Notes under the pieces: model-generated
Told to the model about the DNA's origin: nothing
What the model saw: only the letters and a program-made list of their open reading frames with translations
Databases searched by the model: none
Part shown: positions 1 to 11,589 of the stretch, piece by piece
Layout of the letters: each line of letters begins with the position of its first letter
How positions within the stretch are numbered: the first letter of the stretch is position 1
Origin: Vogesella alkaliphila
GTDB lineage: Bacteria > Pseudomonadota > Gammaproteobacteria > Burkholderiales > Chromobacteriaceae
Assembly: GCF_014652475.1 (NCBI RefSeq)
Contig: NZ_BMYW01000005.1
Span: forward strand, 194,692 to 258,691
Direction: 5' to 3'
DNA length: 64,000 bases
Made by a program: the position numbers and the translations under genes

Positions 1-1
1 C

Positions 2-301
2 AACCGCCTGTTTCCGGCCATTCCGCCGGGTACGGTGGTCGCCAACTGGCTGGGCGCGTATCTGGTGGGCTTGATCGCGGGTCTGTTTGTGGCCAATCCG
101 CACTGGCTGCCGGAGTGGCGGCTGTTCATCCTTACCGGCTTTCTTGGCGCGCTAACCACGTTTTCCACCTTCTCGCTGGAGGTGGTGTCCTTGCTGCAGC
201 TGCAGCGCTACGGCACCGCGCTGTTGGCGGTGTCGTTGCACCTGTTCGGTTCGCTGCTGCTGACGATTGCCGGCTTCGCCACCGCGCGCTGGCTGGGCTA
301 G
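2..301 (+). CDS. crcB: Fluoride exporter CrcB/FluC, C-terminal part (5' truncated by window)
   Basis: The reading frame is open from base 2, so the N-terminus lies outside the window. The visible 99 residues are hydrophobic with three membrane segments. They carry the CrcB/FluC signature GFLGALTTFSTFSLE, including the Phe-box/TTFSTF region that lines the fluoride pore. Known role of the family: dual-topology dimeric fluoride channel in the inner membrane that lowers cytoplasmic fluoride. No upstream riboswitch can be assessed because the 5' end is missing. The gene converges on alaS, with a shared bidirectional terminator between them. Confidence 0.9.
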   Translation, partial: NRLFPAIPPGTVVANWLGAYLVGLIAGLFVANPHWLPEWRLFILTGFLGALTTFSTFSLEVVSLLQLQRYGTALLAVSLHLFGSLLLTIAGFATARWLG

Positions 302-384
302 GGTGTCTGCATTGCGCTGACAATTAGCCAGTTGGTCAGCGTGATCGGCTCTGACCCGTGCCATGCTGGCGGCGATAGCGAATG

Positions 385-415
385 AAAAAGCCCACCTTGG
401 AAGGTGGGCTTTTTG
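385..415. terminator. Bidirectional intrinsic terminator between crcB and alaS
   Basis: Perfect inverted repeat AAAAAGCCCACCTT-GG-AAGGTGGGCTTTTTG with an A-tract on one side and a T-tract on the other. It can terminate crcB (+) and alaS (-). Confidence 0.85.
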
Positions 416-431
416 TTGCCGCTGGCGTGGC

Positions 432-3062
432 TTACTTGGCTGCCAGCCAGTCCCTGGCGCTGGCAATGGCCGCGCTCAGGTTTTCCGGCTGTGTGCCGCC
501 GGCCTGGGCCATGTCCGGACGACCACCGCCCTTGCCGCCGACCTGCTGTGCCAGATGGTTGACCAGCTCGCCGGCTTTGAAACGGCCGGTCAGGTCCTTG
601 GTGACGCCGGCGATCAGCGCCACCTTGCCGTCGGACTTGCTGCCCAGCGCAATCACGGCGGAGCCGAGCTTGTCCTTCAGCTTGTCGAGCAGGTCGCGCA
701 GCGCGGCGCTGTCGGCACCGTCCAGCTCGGCGGCCAGCAGCTTGACGCCGTTCACCTCGATGGCCTGTTCCGCCAGGCTGTCGCCGGCGGAGGCGGCCAG
801 CTTGCCCTTGGCGGCGGCCAGTTCCTTCTCCAGCGCCTTCAGTTCGCTTTGCAGCGCGCCGATCTTGCTGAGCACCTCGTCGCTGGTCTGCGCCTTGAGG
901 CTGGCCGCAGTGGCCTTCAGTAGGCTGTCCTGGGCCTGTACGTAGGCGACCGCGCCTTCGCCGGTCACCGCCTCGATGCGGCGCACGCCGGCGGCAACGC
1001 CGCCTTCGGCCACGATCTTGAAGAAGCCGATGTCGCCGGTGCGGCCAACGTGGGTGCCGCCGCACAGTTCGGCGGAGAAGTCGCCCATCTGCAGCACGCG
1101 CACTTCGTCGCCGTACTTCTCGCCGAACAGCGCCATGGCGCCGGCACGGATCGCGTCGTCGTAGCCCATCAGGCTGGCCTTGACCTCGTGGTTGGCCGCG
1201 ACCACGTGGTTGACCACGCGTTCGATCTCGGCGATTTCTTCGGCGCTGACCGGCTGGCCGTGGGCAAAGTCGAAGCGGGTGCGCTCGGCGTTGACCAGCG
1301 AGCCTTTCTGCGCGACGTGGTTGCCCAACACCTTGCGCAGCGCGGCGTGCAGCAGGTGCGTGGCCGAGTGGTTGCGCGCGGTGGCGAGACGCTTGTGCAG
1401 GTCGATGGTGGCCTGCACGGTATCGCCGATGGTGAGGCTGCCCTTGGCGAGGCGGCCGGTGTGGCCGAATACCGCCGACTTGATCTTCTGCGTGTCGTTG
1501 ACGTCGAACAGGGCGCCCACGCCGCCGGCGACGGAGATCTCGCCGACGTCGCCGACCTGGCCACCGCCTTCGGCGTAGAACGCGGTGTTGTCCAGCACCA
1601 CGATGCCTTCATCGCCTGCGGCCAACGTTTGTACCGGCTCGGTGCCCTTGTACAGCGCGATCACCTTGGCATCGACGCTGTGCTGGTTGTAGCCGTGGAA
1701 ACTGGTATCGGCGCCGTCGTAGCTGACGTTGCCGGCAACCTTGAACGCGGACGCGGCACGGGCGCGGCTGCGCTGTTCTTCCATCGCACGTTCGAAACCG
1801 GCCATGTCGACCTCGATATGGCGTTCGCGGCAGATGTCGGCGGTCAGGTCGACCGGGAAGCCGAAGGTGTCATACAGCTTGAATACGGTGTCGCCGTCCA
1901 TCGCGGTCTTGCCGCCGGCCAGTGCGGCGTCGACCAGTGCCATGCCGGTTTCCAGCGTTTCGGCGAACTTGATTTCTTCCTGGCGCAGCGCGTCCTCGAT
2001 CACCGCCTGCTTCTGGCGCAGCTCGGGGTAGGCGTCACCCATCTCGCCCACCAGATCGGCCACGATCTTGTGGAAGAACAGGCCTTTCTGGCCCAGCTTG
2101 TAGCCGTGGCGGATGGCGCGGCGCGCGATGCGGCGCAGCACGTAGCCGCGACCGTCGCTGGACGGCAGGATGCCGTCGGCGATCATGAACGAGCAGGCAC
2201 GGATGTGGTCGGCGATCACCTTCAGCGACGGCACGTTCTGGCTGTACTCGACGCCGGTTTCGCGGGCGGCGGCGCGCACCAGGCAGGCGAGGGCGTCGGT
2301 TTCGTAGTTGGATTTCACGTGCTGCAGCACGGTGGACAGGCGCTCCAGGCCCATGCCGGTGTCCACCGACGGTTTCGGCAGCGGGTGCAGGGTGCCGGTC
2401 TCGTCGCGGTTGAACTGCATGAACACGTTGTTCCAGATTTCCATGAAGCGGTCGCCGTCTTCGTCCGGGCTGCCTGGCGGGCCGCCGGCGACTTCTTCGC
2501 CGTGGTCATAGAAGATCTCGGTACACGGGCCGCACGGGCCGGTGTCGCCCATGGTCCAGAAGTTGTCGGACGCGTACGGTGCGCCCTTGTTGTCGCCGAT
2601 GCGTACGATCTTCTCTGCCGGCAGGCCGACGGTCTTGTGCCAGATGTCGTAGGCTTCGTCGTCGCTGGCGTAGACGGTCACCATCAGCTTGTCTTTCGGC
2701 AGGTTCAGCCATTGCTCGCCAGTCAGGAATTCCCAGGCGTAGGTGATGGCATCCTGCTTGAAGTAGTCGCCGAAGCTGAAATTGCCCAGCATTTCGAAGA
2801 AGGTGTGGTGGCGCGCGGTGTAGCCGACGTTTTCCAGGTCGTTGTGTTTGCCGCCGGCACGCAGGCACTTCTGGCTGGTGGTGGCGCGGGTGTAGTCGCG
2901 CTTTTCGAAGCCGAGGAACACGTCCTTGAACTGCACCATGCCGGCCACGGTGAACATCAGGGTCGGGTCGTTGCCGGGGATCAGGCTGCTGGAGGCAACC
3001 ACCTGATGGTTTTTCGAGGCAAAGAAGTCGAGGAACTTCTGGCGGATTTCAGCTGTTTTCAT
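432..3062 (-). CDS. alaS: Alanyl-tRNA synthetase
   Basis: Charges tRNA-Ala in the cytoplasm. The 876-residue length is normal for bacterial AlaRS. The class II catalytic domain is at the N-terminus ([13 protein letters not shown], then the motif around [13 protein letters not shown]). The editing domain carries [11 protein letters not shown] and the zinc-binding CGGTH motif, followed by the C-Ala oligomerisation domain. An in-frame ATG exists 29 codons further upstream, but family alignment supports the start at 3062 ([10 protein letters not shown]). No strong Shine-Dalgarno is visible there. The C-variant of the dispersed motif (TGCGGCCAACGTT) lies in the coding sequence at 1617-1629. The gene follows recX on the same strand across a 118-base gap, so co-transcription from recA is possible. 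Confidence 0.97.
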   Translation of the reverse strand: MKTAEIRQKFLDFFASKNHQVVASSSLIPGNDPTLMFTVAGMVQFKDVFLGFEKRDYTRATTSQKCLRAGGKHNDLENVGYTARHHTFFEMLGNFSFGDYFKQDAITYAWEFLTGEQWLNLPKDKLMVTVYASDDEAYDIWHKTVGLPAEKIVRIGDNKGAPYASDNFWTMGDTGPCGPCTEIFYDHGEEVAGGPPGSPDEDGDRFMEIWNNVFMQFNRDETGTLHPLPKPSVDTGMGLERLSTVLQHVKSNYETDALACLVRAAARETGVEYSQNVPSLKVIADHIRACSFMIADGILPSSDGRGYVLRRIARRAIRHGYKLGQKGLFFHKIVADLVGEMGDAYPELRQKQAVIEDALRQEEIKFAETLETGMALVDAALAGGKTAMDGDTVFKLYDTFGFPVDLTADICRERHIEVDMAGFERAMEEQRSRARAASAFKVAGNVSYDGADTSFHGYNQHSVDAKVIALYKGTEPVQTLAAGDEGIVVLDNTAFYAEGGGQVGDVGEISVAGGVGALFDVNDTQKIKSAVFGHTGRLAKGSLTIGDTVQATIDLHKRLATARNHSATHLLHAALRKVLGNHVAQKGSLVNAERTRFDFAHGQPVSAEEIAEIERVVNHVVAANHEVKASLMGYDDAIRAGAMALFGEKYGDEVRVLQMGDFSAELCGGTHVGRTGDIGFFKIVAEGGVAAGVRRIEAVTGEGAVAYVQAQDSLLKATAASLKAQTSDEVLSKIGALQSELKALEKELAAAKGKLAASAGDSLAEQAIEVNGVKLLAAELDGADSAALRDLLDKLKDKLGSAVIALGSKSDGKVALIAGVTKDLTGRFKAGELVNHLAQQVGGKGGGRPDMAQAGGTQPENLSAAIASARDWLAAK

Positions 3063-3095
3063 GGGGATTCGGTCAGTATCTTCAGTGAATTCGGG

Positions 3096-3109
3096 TTGCG
3101 GCCAACCTT
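3096..3109 (-). repeat. Dispersed uptake-like motif, single copy
   Basis: TTGCGGCCAACCTT, the reverse complement of AAGGTTGGCCGCAA, lies in the recX-alaS gap. It is one of 18 exact copies of the 13-base core in the window. Confidence 0.85.
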
Positions 3110-3180
3110 GCGGTGGCGCGGTGCAGAAAGCGATGCCCGATTGTGGCAAGCGTGGCCGGTGCTGGCAAGTGCAGCGCGGT

Positions 3181-3627
3181 TTATTCGTCGTCGGGTTCGC
3201 CGCGCAGGACGCGCTGGATGATGTCCATGCCGAAGCCGCGGCTGGCGAGAAAGCGCATCTGCTTCAGCCGCTCCTGCTGGTCGGCCGGCGGACGGCCGAA
3301 CTTGCGCTGCCAGACGGCGCGCGCGGTGGCCAGATCGTCCTGCTGTGCCAGCGCAGACTGGATGGTGTCGCGGTCGATGCCGCGTTCGCGCATTTCCTGC
3401 GCCAGGCGGCGGCTGCCGTACTTGTGGCCGCGGCTGCTGGCAAACTGCTCGGCAAAGCGGCTGTCCGATTGCCAGTGCTTGGCGGCCAGTTCGTCCAGCA
3501 GCGCGTCGATTTCTGCTTCGCTGTCGGCAAACGGCGCGAGCCGCCGCTTCAGTTCCAGCCGCGAGTATTCGCGGCGGGACAGAAGATCGACGGCTCGCGC
3601 CTTCAGGCTTTTTTCAGTGCCGGCCAT
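3181..3627 (-). CDS. recX: Regulatory protein RecX
   Basis: 148 residues, typical RecX length. It is built of the three-helix repeats of the family ([61 protein letters not shown]). RecX binds the RecA filament and inhibits or modulates its ATPase and strand exchange. Its ATG overlaps the recA stop codon (TGATG), so translation is coupled to recA, as in many proteobacteria. The sequence is too diverged between RecX proteins to say more about mechanism. Confidence 0.93.
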   Translation of the reverse strand: MAGTEKSLKARAVDLLSRREYSRLELKRRLAPFADSEAEIDALLDELAAKHWQSDSRFAEQFASSRGHKYGSRRLAQEMRERGIDRDTIQSALAQQDDLATARAVWQRKFGRPPADQQERLKQMRFLASRGFGMDIIQRVLRGEPDDE

Positions 3628-4691
3628 CAGACATCGAAGGTATCGTCGAGCAGCTCTTCTTCGTCGGCGGCGTCATCCTTGTTGGCCACGATCTGCACAC
3701 CGACGGTGTCGCGGATCTTGCGCTCGATTTCCTGAGCGACTTCCGGATTGTCCTTCAGCCACTGCCGGGTGTTGTCCTTGCCCTGGCCGATCTTCTGGCC
3801 GTTGTAGGCATACCAGGCGCCGGACTTGCTGATGAAGTCGTGCTCGACGCCCATGTCGATGATTTCGCCTTCGCGCGAGATGCCTTCGCCGTAGAAGATA
3901 TCGAACACCGCCTGCTTGAATGGTGGCGACACCTTGTTCTTGACCACCTTGACGCGGGTTTCGTTGCCAATGACCTCTTCGCCCTTCTTGATGCCGCCGA
4001 TGCGGCGGATGTCCATGCGCACCGAGGCGTAGAATTTCAGCGCGTTGCCGCCGGTGGTGGTTTCCGGGCTACCGAACATCACGCCGATCTTCATGCGGAT
4101 CTGGTTGATGAAGATCACCAGCGTGTTGGTGCGCTTGATGTTGCCGGTCAGCTTGCGCAGGGCCTGCGACATCAGGCGCGCCTGCAGGCCGACATGGCTG
4201 TCGCCCATTTCGCCTTCGATCTCGGCCTTCGGTACCAGTGCCGCCACCGAGTCGACCACGATGACGTCGACGCCGCCGGAGCGCACCAGCATGTCGCAGA
4301 TTTCCAGCGCTTGTTCACCGGTGTCCGGCTGCGAGATCAGCATCTCGTCGACCTTGACGCCCAGCTTTTGCGCGTAGGACGGGTCGAGCGCGTTTTCCGC
4401 GTCGATGTAGGCGCAGGTGCCGCCCAGCTTCTGCGCCTCGGCGACCACCTGCAGGCACAGCGTGGTCTTGCCGGACGATTCCGGGCCGTAGATTTCCACC
4501 ACGCGGCCGCGCGGCAGGCCGCCAACGCCCAAGGCGAGGTCAAGGCCGAGCGAACCGGTGCTGATTACCTGCAGGTTTTCGTGCACCTGGTTGTCGCTCA
4601 TGCGCATGATCGAGCCTTTGCCGAACTGCTTTTCGATCTGGGCCAGTGCTGCGCTCAGGGCCTTGCTCTTGTCTTCGGAACGCTCCGCCAT
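3627..4691 (-). CDS. recA: Recombinase RecA
   Basis: Catalyses homologous pairing and strand exchange and drives the SOS co-protease function. Walker A is GPESSGKT at residues 69-76, Walker B is around [10 protein letters not shown], and the L2/loop region [14 protein letters not shown] is intact. The acidic C-terminal tail is [13 protein letters not shown] chose the ATG at 4691 ([10 protein letters not shown], 354 aa) over the one five codons upstream at 4706, because GGAG sits 5 bases before it and other RecA proteins start there. The recX start overlaps its stop. A sigma-70-like promoter lies upstream. I did not find a CTGT-N8-ACAG SOS box there. Confidence 0.97.
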   Translation of the reverse strand: MAERSEDKSKALSAALAQIEKQFGKGSIMRMSDNQVHENLQVISTGSLGLDLALGVGGLPRGRVVEIYGPESSGKTTLCLQVVAEAQKLGGTCAYIDAENALDPSYAQKLGVKVDEMLISQPDTGEQALEICDMLVRSGGVDVIVVDSVAALVPKAEIEGEMGDSHVGLQARLMSQALRKLTGNIKRTNTLVIFINQIRMKIGVMFGSPETTTGGNALKFYASVRMDIRRIGGIKKGEEVIGNETRVKVVKNKVSPPFKQAVFDIFYGEGISREGEIIDMGVEHDFISKSGAWYAYNGQKIGQGKDNTRQWLKDNPEVAQEIERKIRDTVGVQIVANKDDAADEEELLDDTFDV

Positions 4692-4736
4692 GCTTGCTCC
4701 ATTCATTCAACGGTGTGGTGTAAGGGATTGGGTTTG

Positions 4737-4765
4737 ATTATGTACGTTTTCATCTGGCGTGCCAA
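4737..4765 (-). promoter_or_regulatory. Predicted sigma-70 promoter of recA
   Basis: On the minus strand: TTGGCA (4765-4760), a 17-base spacer and CATAAT (4742-4737), 46 bases before the chosen recA start. The spacing is ideal and each hexamer is 5/6 or 4/6 to consensus. No LexA-type palindrome overlaps it. Confidence 0.6.
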
Positions 4766-4933
4766 ATAAAAGCGACAGGCAACGATGCGTGCGCGCCACA
4801 AGGGCAGGGGCGCGCGGGATATTCAAGCGCAGGATTATCGCACAAAACCCCCGGGGGCCAAGCTTGCTTATGGCATAAGCGGCGGTGCAAGTAATGCTTT
4901 TGGCGACAAGCCAAGCTGTGCCAGAATGGCCGC

Positions 4934-5950
4934 ATGTTGAATGAACGTACGCAACGCCTGCTCAAGGTGCTGGTCGAGCGCTATATCGCCGACGGCCAGC
5001 CGGTCGCCTCGAAAACCTTGGCCGCGGTCTCCGGACTGGAGCTGTCGCCGGCCTCCATCCGCAACATGCTGGCGGACCTGGAGGCGATGGGTCTGATTGC
5101 GTCGCCGCACACCTCGGCCGGACGGGTGCCGACGCAGCGCGGCTACCGCCTGTTCGTTGACCGCCTGATCACCATCCAGCCGCTGGCGGCGCCGATGGTG
5201 CAGGAGCTGCGCCACAACCTGCAGCCGGACAGCCCGCAGCGCGTGCTGCAGTCGGCGTCGCAGATGCTGTCGGAGCTGACCCAGTTTGCCGGCGTGGTGA
5301 TGACGCCGCAGCGCCCGGACGGCGCCTTCCGCCAGATCGAGTTCTTGCGCCTGTCCGAACGGCGGGTGCTGATGATCCTGGTGACGCTGGAAGGCGATGT
5401 GCGCAACCACCTGTTCAATACTCCGCGCGACTACAGCGGCAGCGAGCTGATCGAGGCCGCCAATTTCCTCAACCAGCACTACGCCGGCCAGGCGCTGGCC
5501 GGGGTGGTCGAGCGCATGGAACGGGAGCTGACCTGCCTGCAGGGCGACATCTCCGGGCTGATGACGGCGGCGATCCATTTCGGCCGCGAGAGCCTCAGCG
5601 GCGACGAGGTGATGGTGTCCGGCGAGGGCAAGCTGCTGTGTGCCAACGACTTCGGCGGCGACCTGCAGCGCCTGCGCGAGCTGTTCGATACCTTCCAGCG
5701 CAAGACCGAGCTGCTGCAGCTGCTGGAGCAGAGCCGGCAGGCGCCGGGCGTGAACCTGTTCATCGGCGACGAGTCCGGCGTGGTGACGCTGGACGACTGC
5801 AGCGTGGTGATCGCGCCGTACCGGATGGGCGGCCAGGTGGTCGGCACCCTCGGCGTGGTCGGCCCGACGCGCATGGCCTACGAGCGGGTGATCCCCATCG
5901 TCGACATCACCGCGCGGCTGGTTTCCAGCGCGCTCAATCTCAACGACTAG
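4934..5950 (+). CDS. hrcA: Heat-inducible transcription repressor HrcA
   Basis: 338 residues. N-terminal winged helix (LNERTQRLLKVLVERYIADGQPV, then SIRNMLADLEAMGLI and HTSAGRVPTQRGYR, the HrcA signature). A GAF-like core follows, and the conserved C-terminal DCSVVIAPYRMGGQVVGTLGVVGPTRMAY. HrcA binds CIRCE operators upstream of groE/dnaK and is itself folded by GroEL. No CIRCE inverted repeat (TTAGCACTC-N9-GAGTGCTAA) is visible in this window, so its targets must be elsewhere. The gene is divergent from recA. Confidence 0.95.
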   Translation: MLNERTQRLLKVLVERYIADGQPVASKTLAAVSGLELSPASIRNMLADLEAMGLIASPHTSAGRVPTQRGYRLFVDRLITIQPLAAPMVQELRHNLQPDSPQRVLQSASQMLSELTQFAGVVMTPQRPDGAFRQIEFLRLSERRVLMILVTLEGDVRNHLFNTPRDYSGSELIEAANFLNQHYAGQALAGVVERMERELTCLQGDISGLMTAAIHFGRESLSGDEVMVSGEGKLLCANDFGGDLQRLRELFDTFQRKTELLQLLEQSRQAPGVNLFIGDESGVVTLDDCSVVIAPYRMGGQVVGTLGVVGPTRMAYERVIPIVDITARLVSSALNLND

Positions 5951-5969
5951 AATTCACTCACCGGCCGCC

Positions 5970-5983
5970 TTGCGGCCAACCTT
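5970..5983 (-). repeat. Dispersed uptake-like motif, single copy
   Basis: TTGCGGCCAACCTT in the 47-base gap between hrcA and the transglycosylase gene, 14 bases before the latter's ATG. It lies in the translation-initiation region, so it could influence expression of that gene. Confidence 0.85.
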
Positions 5984-5997
5984 TTGACGGATCCGCC

Positions 5998-7014
5998 ATG
6001 TCTTTTCTGCCCAAGATGCTGTTGTCCCTGCTGGCGCTGTGCGCCGCGCTGGCCCGTGCCGATGCCGCCTTTCTGGCGCGGCCGGACGTGCAGCGCTACA
6101 TCGACGAACAGGTTGCCGCCGGCGTGCTGACGCGGCCGGAGCTGGAGGCGGTGTTCGCCAATGTCGAACTCAAACCGAACATCATCAGCATCATGGACCG
6201 GCCGTCCACCGCGCGGCCGTGGTACCAGTTCCGTCCCAATTTCTACAGTGAGCGGCTGATGGGCGAGGGCGTGGCGTTCTGGCAGGCCAACGAGGACGCG
6301 CTGCGCCGCGCCGAGCAGCAATACCATGTCGCGCCGGAAATGATCGTCGCCATCATCGGCATCGAGACCCGCTACGGCGGCAACACCGGCAGCTTCCGCC
6401 TGGCCGACGCGCTGTCCACGCTGGCCTTCGACTACCCGCGCCGCGCCGCGTTCTTCCGCGACGAGCTGACCGAGCTGCTGCTGCTGGCGCGCAGCGAGAA
6501 CGTCAACGCCTTGTCACTGAAGGGCAGCTACGCCGGGGCGATGGGCTTGCCGCAGTTCATGCCGTCCAGCTTCCGCAAGTGGGCGGTGGATTTCGACGGC
6601 GACGGCCATCGCGACATCTGGAACAACCGCGTTGACGCCATCGGCAGCGTCGGCAACTACTTCCGGCTGCACGGCTGGCTGGGTGGCGACGACGTGGTGG
6701 TGCCGGCCGAGGTGACGCCGGGCGAGGCACTGGACAAGCTGCTGGCGGACAAATTCAACCTGCACTACAGCGTGGCCGAGCTGCGCGCGATGGGGGTGTC
6801 GCCGCTGGCGCCGGTGCGTGACGACGCCAAGGCGGTGCTGTTCGCGCTGGAAGTGGCGCCGGGCGAGACGCGCTACTGGCTGGGGCTGAACAACTTCTAC
6901 ACCATCACCCGCTACAACAAGAGCACGCTGTACGCGATGGTGGCGCACGAACTGGCGCAGGAAATCCGCAACCGCTACCTGGCGGCGCGTTTTGCCGTGA
7001 CGCCTGCTCCCTGA
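5998..7014 (+). CDS. mltB: Lytic murein transglycosylase B (MltB family)
   Basis: 338 residues with an N-terminal signal peptide (LPKMLLSLLALCAALARADA). There is no lipobox Cys, so the enzyme is probably soluble in the periplasm rather than a lipoprotein. MltB/SLT family 3 signatures are present: GIETRYGGNTGSF with the catalytic Glu, and GSYAGAMGLPQFMPSSF plus DFDGDGHRDIW (the EF-hand-like calcium loop of MltB). It cleaves the MurNAc-GlcNAc bond of peptidoglycan to form 1,6-anhydroMurNAc ends. The start at 5998 follows a weak ribosome-binding region. dnaX follows 30 bases downstream. Confidence 0.92.
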   Translation: MSFLPKMLLSLLALCAALARADAAFLARPDVQRYIDEQVAAGVLTRPELEAVFANVELKPNIISIMDRPSTARPWYQFRPNFYSERLMGEGVAFWQANEDALRRAEQQYHVAPEMIVAIIGIETRYGGNTGSFRLADALSTLAFDYPRRAAFFRDELTELLLLARSENVNALSLKGSYAGAMGLPQFMPSSFRKWAVDFDGDGHRDIWNNRVDAIGSVGNYFRLHGWLGGDDVVVPAEVTPGEALDKLLADKFNLHYSVAELRAMGVSPLAPVRDDAKAVLFALEVAPGETRYWLGLNNFYTITRYNKSTLYAMVAHELAQEIRNRYLAARFAVTPAP

Positions 7015-7044
7015 ACCGGGCGCAAACTGCTAGAATCGCCCGCC

Positions 7045-8997
7045 ATGACCTATCAAGTTCTCGCCCGCAAATGGCGCCCCAAACGCTTCGCCGATCTGGT
7101 CGGCCAGGAGCACGTGGTGCGCGCGCTCAGCAATGCGCTGAAAGAATCGCGCCTGCACCACGCCTACCTGCTGACCGGTACCCGCGGCGTGGGCAAGACC
7201 ACCATAGCCCGCATCCTGGCCAAGAGCCTGAACTGCGAGACCGGCACCACCGCCGAGCCGTGCGGTGTGTGCCAGGCCTGCACCCAGATTGACGCCGGTC
7301 GCTTTGTCGACCTGCTGGAAATCGACGCTGCGTCCAATACCGGCATCGACAACATCCGCGAAGTGCTGGAAAACGCGCAGTACACGCCGACCATGGGCCG
7401 CTTCAAGGTCTACATCATCGACGAAGTGCATATGCTGTCCAAGAGTGCCTTCAACGCGATGCTGAAGACGCTGGAAGAGCCGCCGGCGCACGTCAAGTTC
7501 ATCCTCGCCACCACCGACCCGCAAAAAGTGCCGGTCACGGTGCTGTCGCGCTGCCTGCAGTTCAGCCTGCGCAACATGACGCCGCAGCAGGTGGCAGGGC
7601 ATCTGGCGCACGTGCTGGACACCGAGGGCGTGAGCTTCGAGGCACCGGCGCTGGCGCTGCTCGGCCGCGCCGCCGCCGGCTCGATGCGCGATGCGCTGTC
7701 GCTGCTGGACCAGGCCATCGCCTACGGTGTCGGCGACGTGCGCGAAGACGGCGTGCGCGCGATGCTGGGTGCGGTCGACCAGCGCTACCTGTTTGCCCTG
7801 CTGGAGGCGCTGGCCGATGCCGACGGCGCGCGCCTGATGCAGGAAGTGGAGGCGCTGGTGGCGCGCGGTATCGGTTTCGACAGCGCGCTGGCCGAACTGG
7901 CGATGCTGCTGCACCAGCTGGCGCTGGCACAGACGGTGCCGGACGCCATCGCCGCCGACGAGCCGGAGCGCGACGCGCTGTTCGCCCTCGCGCAGCGCCT
8001 GGGTGCCGAGGACGTACAGCTTTACTACCAGATCGCGCTGCATGGCCGCCGCGATCTGGCGCTGGCGCCGGACGAACACGCCGGCTTCAGCATGACCATG
8101 CTGCGCATGCTGGCCTTCCATCCGGCACAGGGGGGCGCCGAGGTGGCGCCGCGTGCCGCCGTGCAGAACCGCCCGGCACCGGGCGCGCCACAGCCTGCGG
8201 CCAACCTTGCGCCGGCAACGGCGGCGGTGTCGCCCGCGCGCGCGCTGCTGGCCAATATCGGCGGCAAGTCGGCGGTGACGCCTGCCGCCGCCGCCGAGCC
8301 GCTGCCGGCGGCAGAAACGGAACCCGAGCCCGCCCCCGCGGCGGCGGCCGTCACGCCGCCAGCGGCTGACGTCACGCCACCGCCACCGGTCGATCTCGCG
8401 CCGTGGCACGAGGCTCCGGTGGCAGCGCCTGCGGCAGCGGGTGAGGCGGCCGGACCCATGCCGGACTCTGACGAGGTTGACGCGGCCGATACGGTCGACG
8501 ACGAGATAGTCGAGTTGCCGGCCGCCGGCGACGCCGACGGCGAACTGGCCGAGTATGCGCTGCTGCAGGCGGAGGCCGACGCCGCGCCGGCACAGCCGGC
8601 GGTTGTCGCCTTCGATGGCGACTGGTCGGCGCTGATCGGCCAGCTGGGGGCCAGGATGGGCGCCGCGCGCATGCTGGCGCAGAATGCGGCGCTGAAACGG
8701 TGGGACGGCGAGGTGTTCCACCTTGCGGTGCCGGAAGCGTTCCGCAATATGGCGGGCCGCGATTTTCAGGACAAACTGCGCACGGTGCTGGGCGAGCACC
8801 TGGGCCGTGCGGTACAGATCAGCGTGTCGATCGAGACGCTGGATGTGGAAACCCCGGCGATGCGGGACGCCCGCTTCAAGCGCGAGCAGCTGGCCGAGGC
8901 CAGGCTGATCATGCAAAACGATAAGGTGGTACAGCAACTCGTGCAGGAAATGGGCGCGACCTTGCTGGCCGAGACGATACAACCCGTTCAGGAGTAA
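7045..8997 (+). CDS. dnaX: DNA polymerase III subunits gamma and tau
   Basis: 650 residues, full tau length. AAA+ clamp-loader module at 1-370 with Walker A GTRGVGKT (45-52), zinc-binding Cys64/73/76/79 and the DEVHMLS Walker B. An Ala/Pro-rich linker spans about 370-520, followed by the tau-specific C-terminal domain that binds polymerase alpha. The dispersed motif lies in frame in the linker (8196-8208, coding AANLA). No A-rich slippery heptamer is visible in or near the linker, so I see no evidence for an E. coli-type frameshift producing gamma. It leads a dnaX-ybaB pair with recR behind a hairpin. Confidence 0.96.
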   Translation: MTYQVLARKWRPKRFADLVGQEHVVRALSNALKESRLHHAYLLTGTRGVGKTTIARILAKSLNCETGTTAEPCGVCQACTQIDAGRFVDLLEIDAASNTGIDNIREVLENAQYTPTMGRFKVYIIDEVHMLSKSAFNAMLKTLEEPPAHVKFILATTDPQKVPVTVLSRCLQFSLRNMTPQQVAGHLAHVLDTEGVSFEAPALALLGRAAAGSMRDALSLLDQAIAYGVGDVREDGVRAMLGAVDQRYLFALLEALADADGARLMQEVEALVARGIGFDSALAELAMLLHQLALAQTVPDAIAADEPERDALFALAQRLGAEDVQLYYQIALHGRRDLALAPDEHAGFSMTMLRMLAFHPAQGGAEVAPRAAVQNRPAPGAPQPAANLAPATAAVSPARALLANIGGKSAVTPAAAAEPLPAAETEPEPAPAAAAVTPPAADVTPPPPVDLAPWHEAPVAAPAAAGEAAGPMPDSDEVDAADTVDDEIVELPAAGDADGELAEYALLQAEADAAPAQPAVVAFDGDWSALIGQLGARMGAARMLAQNAALKRWDGEVFHLAVPEAFRNMAGRDFQDKLRTVLGEHLGRAVQISVSIETLDVETPAMRDARFKREQLAEARLIMQNDKVVQQLVQEMGATLLAETIQPVQE

Positions 8998-9001
8998 GAC
9001 G

Positions 9002-9340
9002 ATGTTTGGTAAAGCCGGAATCGCGGGTCTGATGAAACAGGCCCAGCAAATGCAGGAAAACATGAAAAAGGCGCAGGAAGAACTGGCCAAGATCGAGATC
9101 GAGGGCCAGTCCGGCGCCGGTCTGGTCAAGGTGGTGATGACCTGCAGCCACGACGTGAAGCGCGTCAGCATCGACGACAGCCTGCTGGACGACGCCAAGG
9201 AAGACAAGGAAATGCTGGAAGACCTGATCGCCGCCGCGTTCAACGACGCCAGCCGCAAGGCCGACGCGCTGTCGCAGGAGCGCATGTCCGGCTTCACCGC
9301 CGGCATGAACCTGCCGGCCGGGATGAAGCTGCCGTTCTGA
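9002..9340 (+). CDS. ybaB: Nucleoid-associated protein, YbaB/EbfC family
   Basis: 112 residues, normal for the family. N-terminal [28 protein letters not shown] helix, conserved [23 protein letters not shown] strand region and the C-terminal [12 protein letters not shown]. It forms a dimer that binds DNA, and YbaB is commonly encoded between dnaX and recR, as here. Start 4 bases after the dnaX stop with GGAG in the overlap region (CAGGAGTAAGACG). Confidence 0.95.
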   Translation: MFGKAGIAGLMKQAQQMQENMKKAQEELAKIEIEGQSGAGLVKVVMTCSHDVKRVSIDDSLLDDAKEDKEMLEDLIAAAFNDASRKADALSQERMSGFTAGMNLPAGMKLPF

Positions 9341-9353
9341 GTCATGCCCCGAC

Positions 9354-9397
9354 AAAGGTTGGCCGCAAGCCGTGCGTGCTTGCGGCCAACCTTTTTT
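9354..9397 (+). terminator. Terminator built from two inverted copies of the dispersed motif, ybaB-recR gap
   Basis: AAGGTTGGCCGCAA at 9355-9368 and TTGCGGCCAACCTT at 9380-9393 face each other. The full arms, 9354-9370 and 9378-9394, are 17 bp and perfectly paired, with a 7-base loop and a T-tract to 9397. This is a textbook rho-independent terminator lying only 19 bases before the recR ATG. It would separate recR from dnaX-ybaB or attenuate read-through. Confidence 0.9.
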
Positions 9398-9416
9398 GTG
9401 ATCCACAGGTCCTGTC

Positions 9417-10016
9417 ATGAAAAATCCTCCGTCCCTCGATCAACTGATCGCCGCACTGAAGGTGCTGCCCGGCGTCGGCCCCAAGTCGGCGCAGCGCATG
9501 GCCTTCCACCTGCTGCAGCGCGACAAGGCCGGCGCCGACAAGCTGGCGCGGGCGCTGGACCGGGCGCTGCTCAATCTGCGCCACTGCGAGCGTTGCCATA
9601 CCTTCAGCGAGACGCCGCTGTGCAATGTCTGTGCCGACGACCAGCGTCGCCAGGAGGTGCTGTGCGTGGTGGAGATGCCGGCCGACCTGCTGATGCTGGA
9701 GCAGACCCGCTGCTACGACGGCCTCTACTTCGTGCTGATGGGGCGGCTGTCGCCAATGGACGGGGTCGGCCCCAAGGACATCGATCTGGAGCGGCTGATC
9801 GCGCGCGCCTGTGACGGCGTGGTGGCCGAGGTGATCGTGGCCACCAACTTCACCGCCGAAGGCGAGGTCACCGCGCACCTGATCGCGGAAATGCTGAAGG
9901 CGCAGGGGCTGAAGGTGACGCGCATCGCGCGCGGCATGCCGGTCGGCGGCGAGCTGGAGTACGTCGATCCGGGCACGCTGGCGCAGGCGATGTACGAGCG
10001 GCGCACGCTGAGCTGA
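9417..10016 (+). CDS. recR: Recombination mediator RecR
   Basis: 199 residues, normal length. N-terminal helix-hairpin-helix ([17 protein letters not shown]), C4 zinc finger with Cys57/60/69/72 (CERCHTF...CNVC), Toprim domain starting [13 protein letters not shown], and the C-terminal Walker-B-like [15 protein letters not shown]. It acts with RecF/RecO to load RecA at gaps. A motif-built terminator lies just upstream, so it may have its own weak promoter or depend on read-through. A separate terminator follows it. Confidence 0.96.
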   Translation: MKNPPSLDQLIAALKVLPGVGPKSAQRMAFHLLQRDKAGADKLARALDRALLNLRHCERCHTFSETPLCNVCADDQRRQEVLCVVEMPADLLMLEQTRCYDGLYFVLMGRLSPMDGVGPKDIDLERLIARACDGVVAEVIVATNFTAEGEVTAHLIAEMLKAQGLKVTRIARGMPVGGELEYVDPGTLAQAMYERRTLS

Positions 10017-10032
10017 ATGCTTGCCGGCCATG

Positions 10033-10062
10033 AAAAAGCCGCCCGGTCCGGGCGGCTTTTTT
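10033..10062. terminator. Bidirectional terminator after recR
   Basis: AAAAA-GCCGCCCGG-T-CCGGGCGGC-TTTTTT. It serves recR (+) and dapE (-). The final TT is also the first two bases of the next dispersed-motif copy. Confidence 0.9.
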
Positions 10063-10074
10063 GCGGCCAACCTT
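10061..10074 (-). repeat. Dispersed uptake-like motif abutting a terminator U-tract
   Basis: TTGCGGCCAACCTT starts inside the T-tract of the recR terminator, between convergent recR and dapE. Confidence 0.85.
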
Positions 10075-10089
10075 GGGTCAAGCTTGGGC

Positions 10090-11564
<1,475 letters not shown>

Positions 11565-11589
11565 GGTGGTTGTAATCGTCGGCTGTGGT

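Noticed and set aside
4692-4933. LexA/SOS box or CIRCE element between recA and hrcA
   Set aside because: Neither CTGT-N8-ACAG nor TTAGCACTC-N9-GAGTGCTAA is present; only a sigma-70-like recA promoter is visible.
7045-8997. Programmed frameshift in dnaX
   Set aside because: No A-rich slippery heptamer near the linker; the only A-run (near 7530) lies inside the AAA+ domain.
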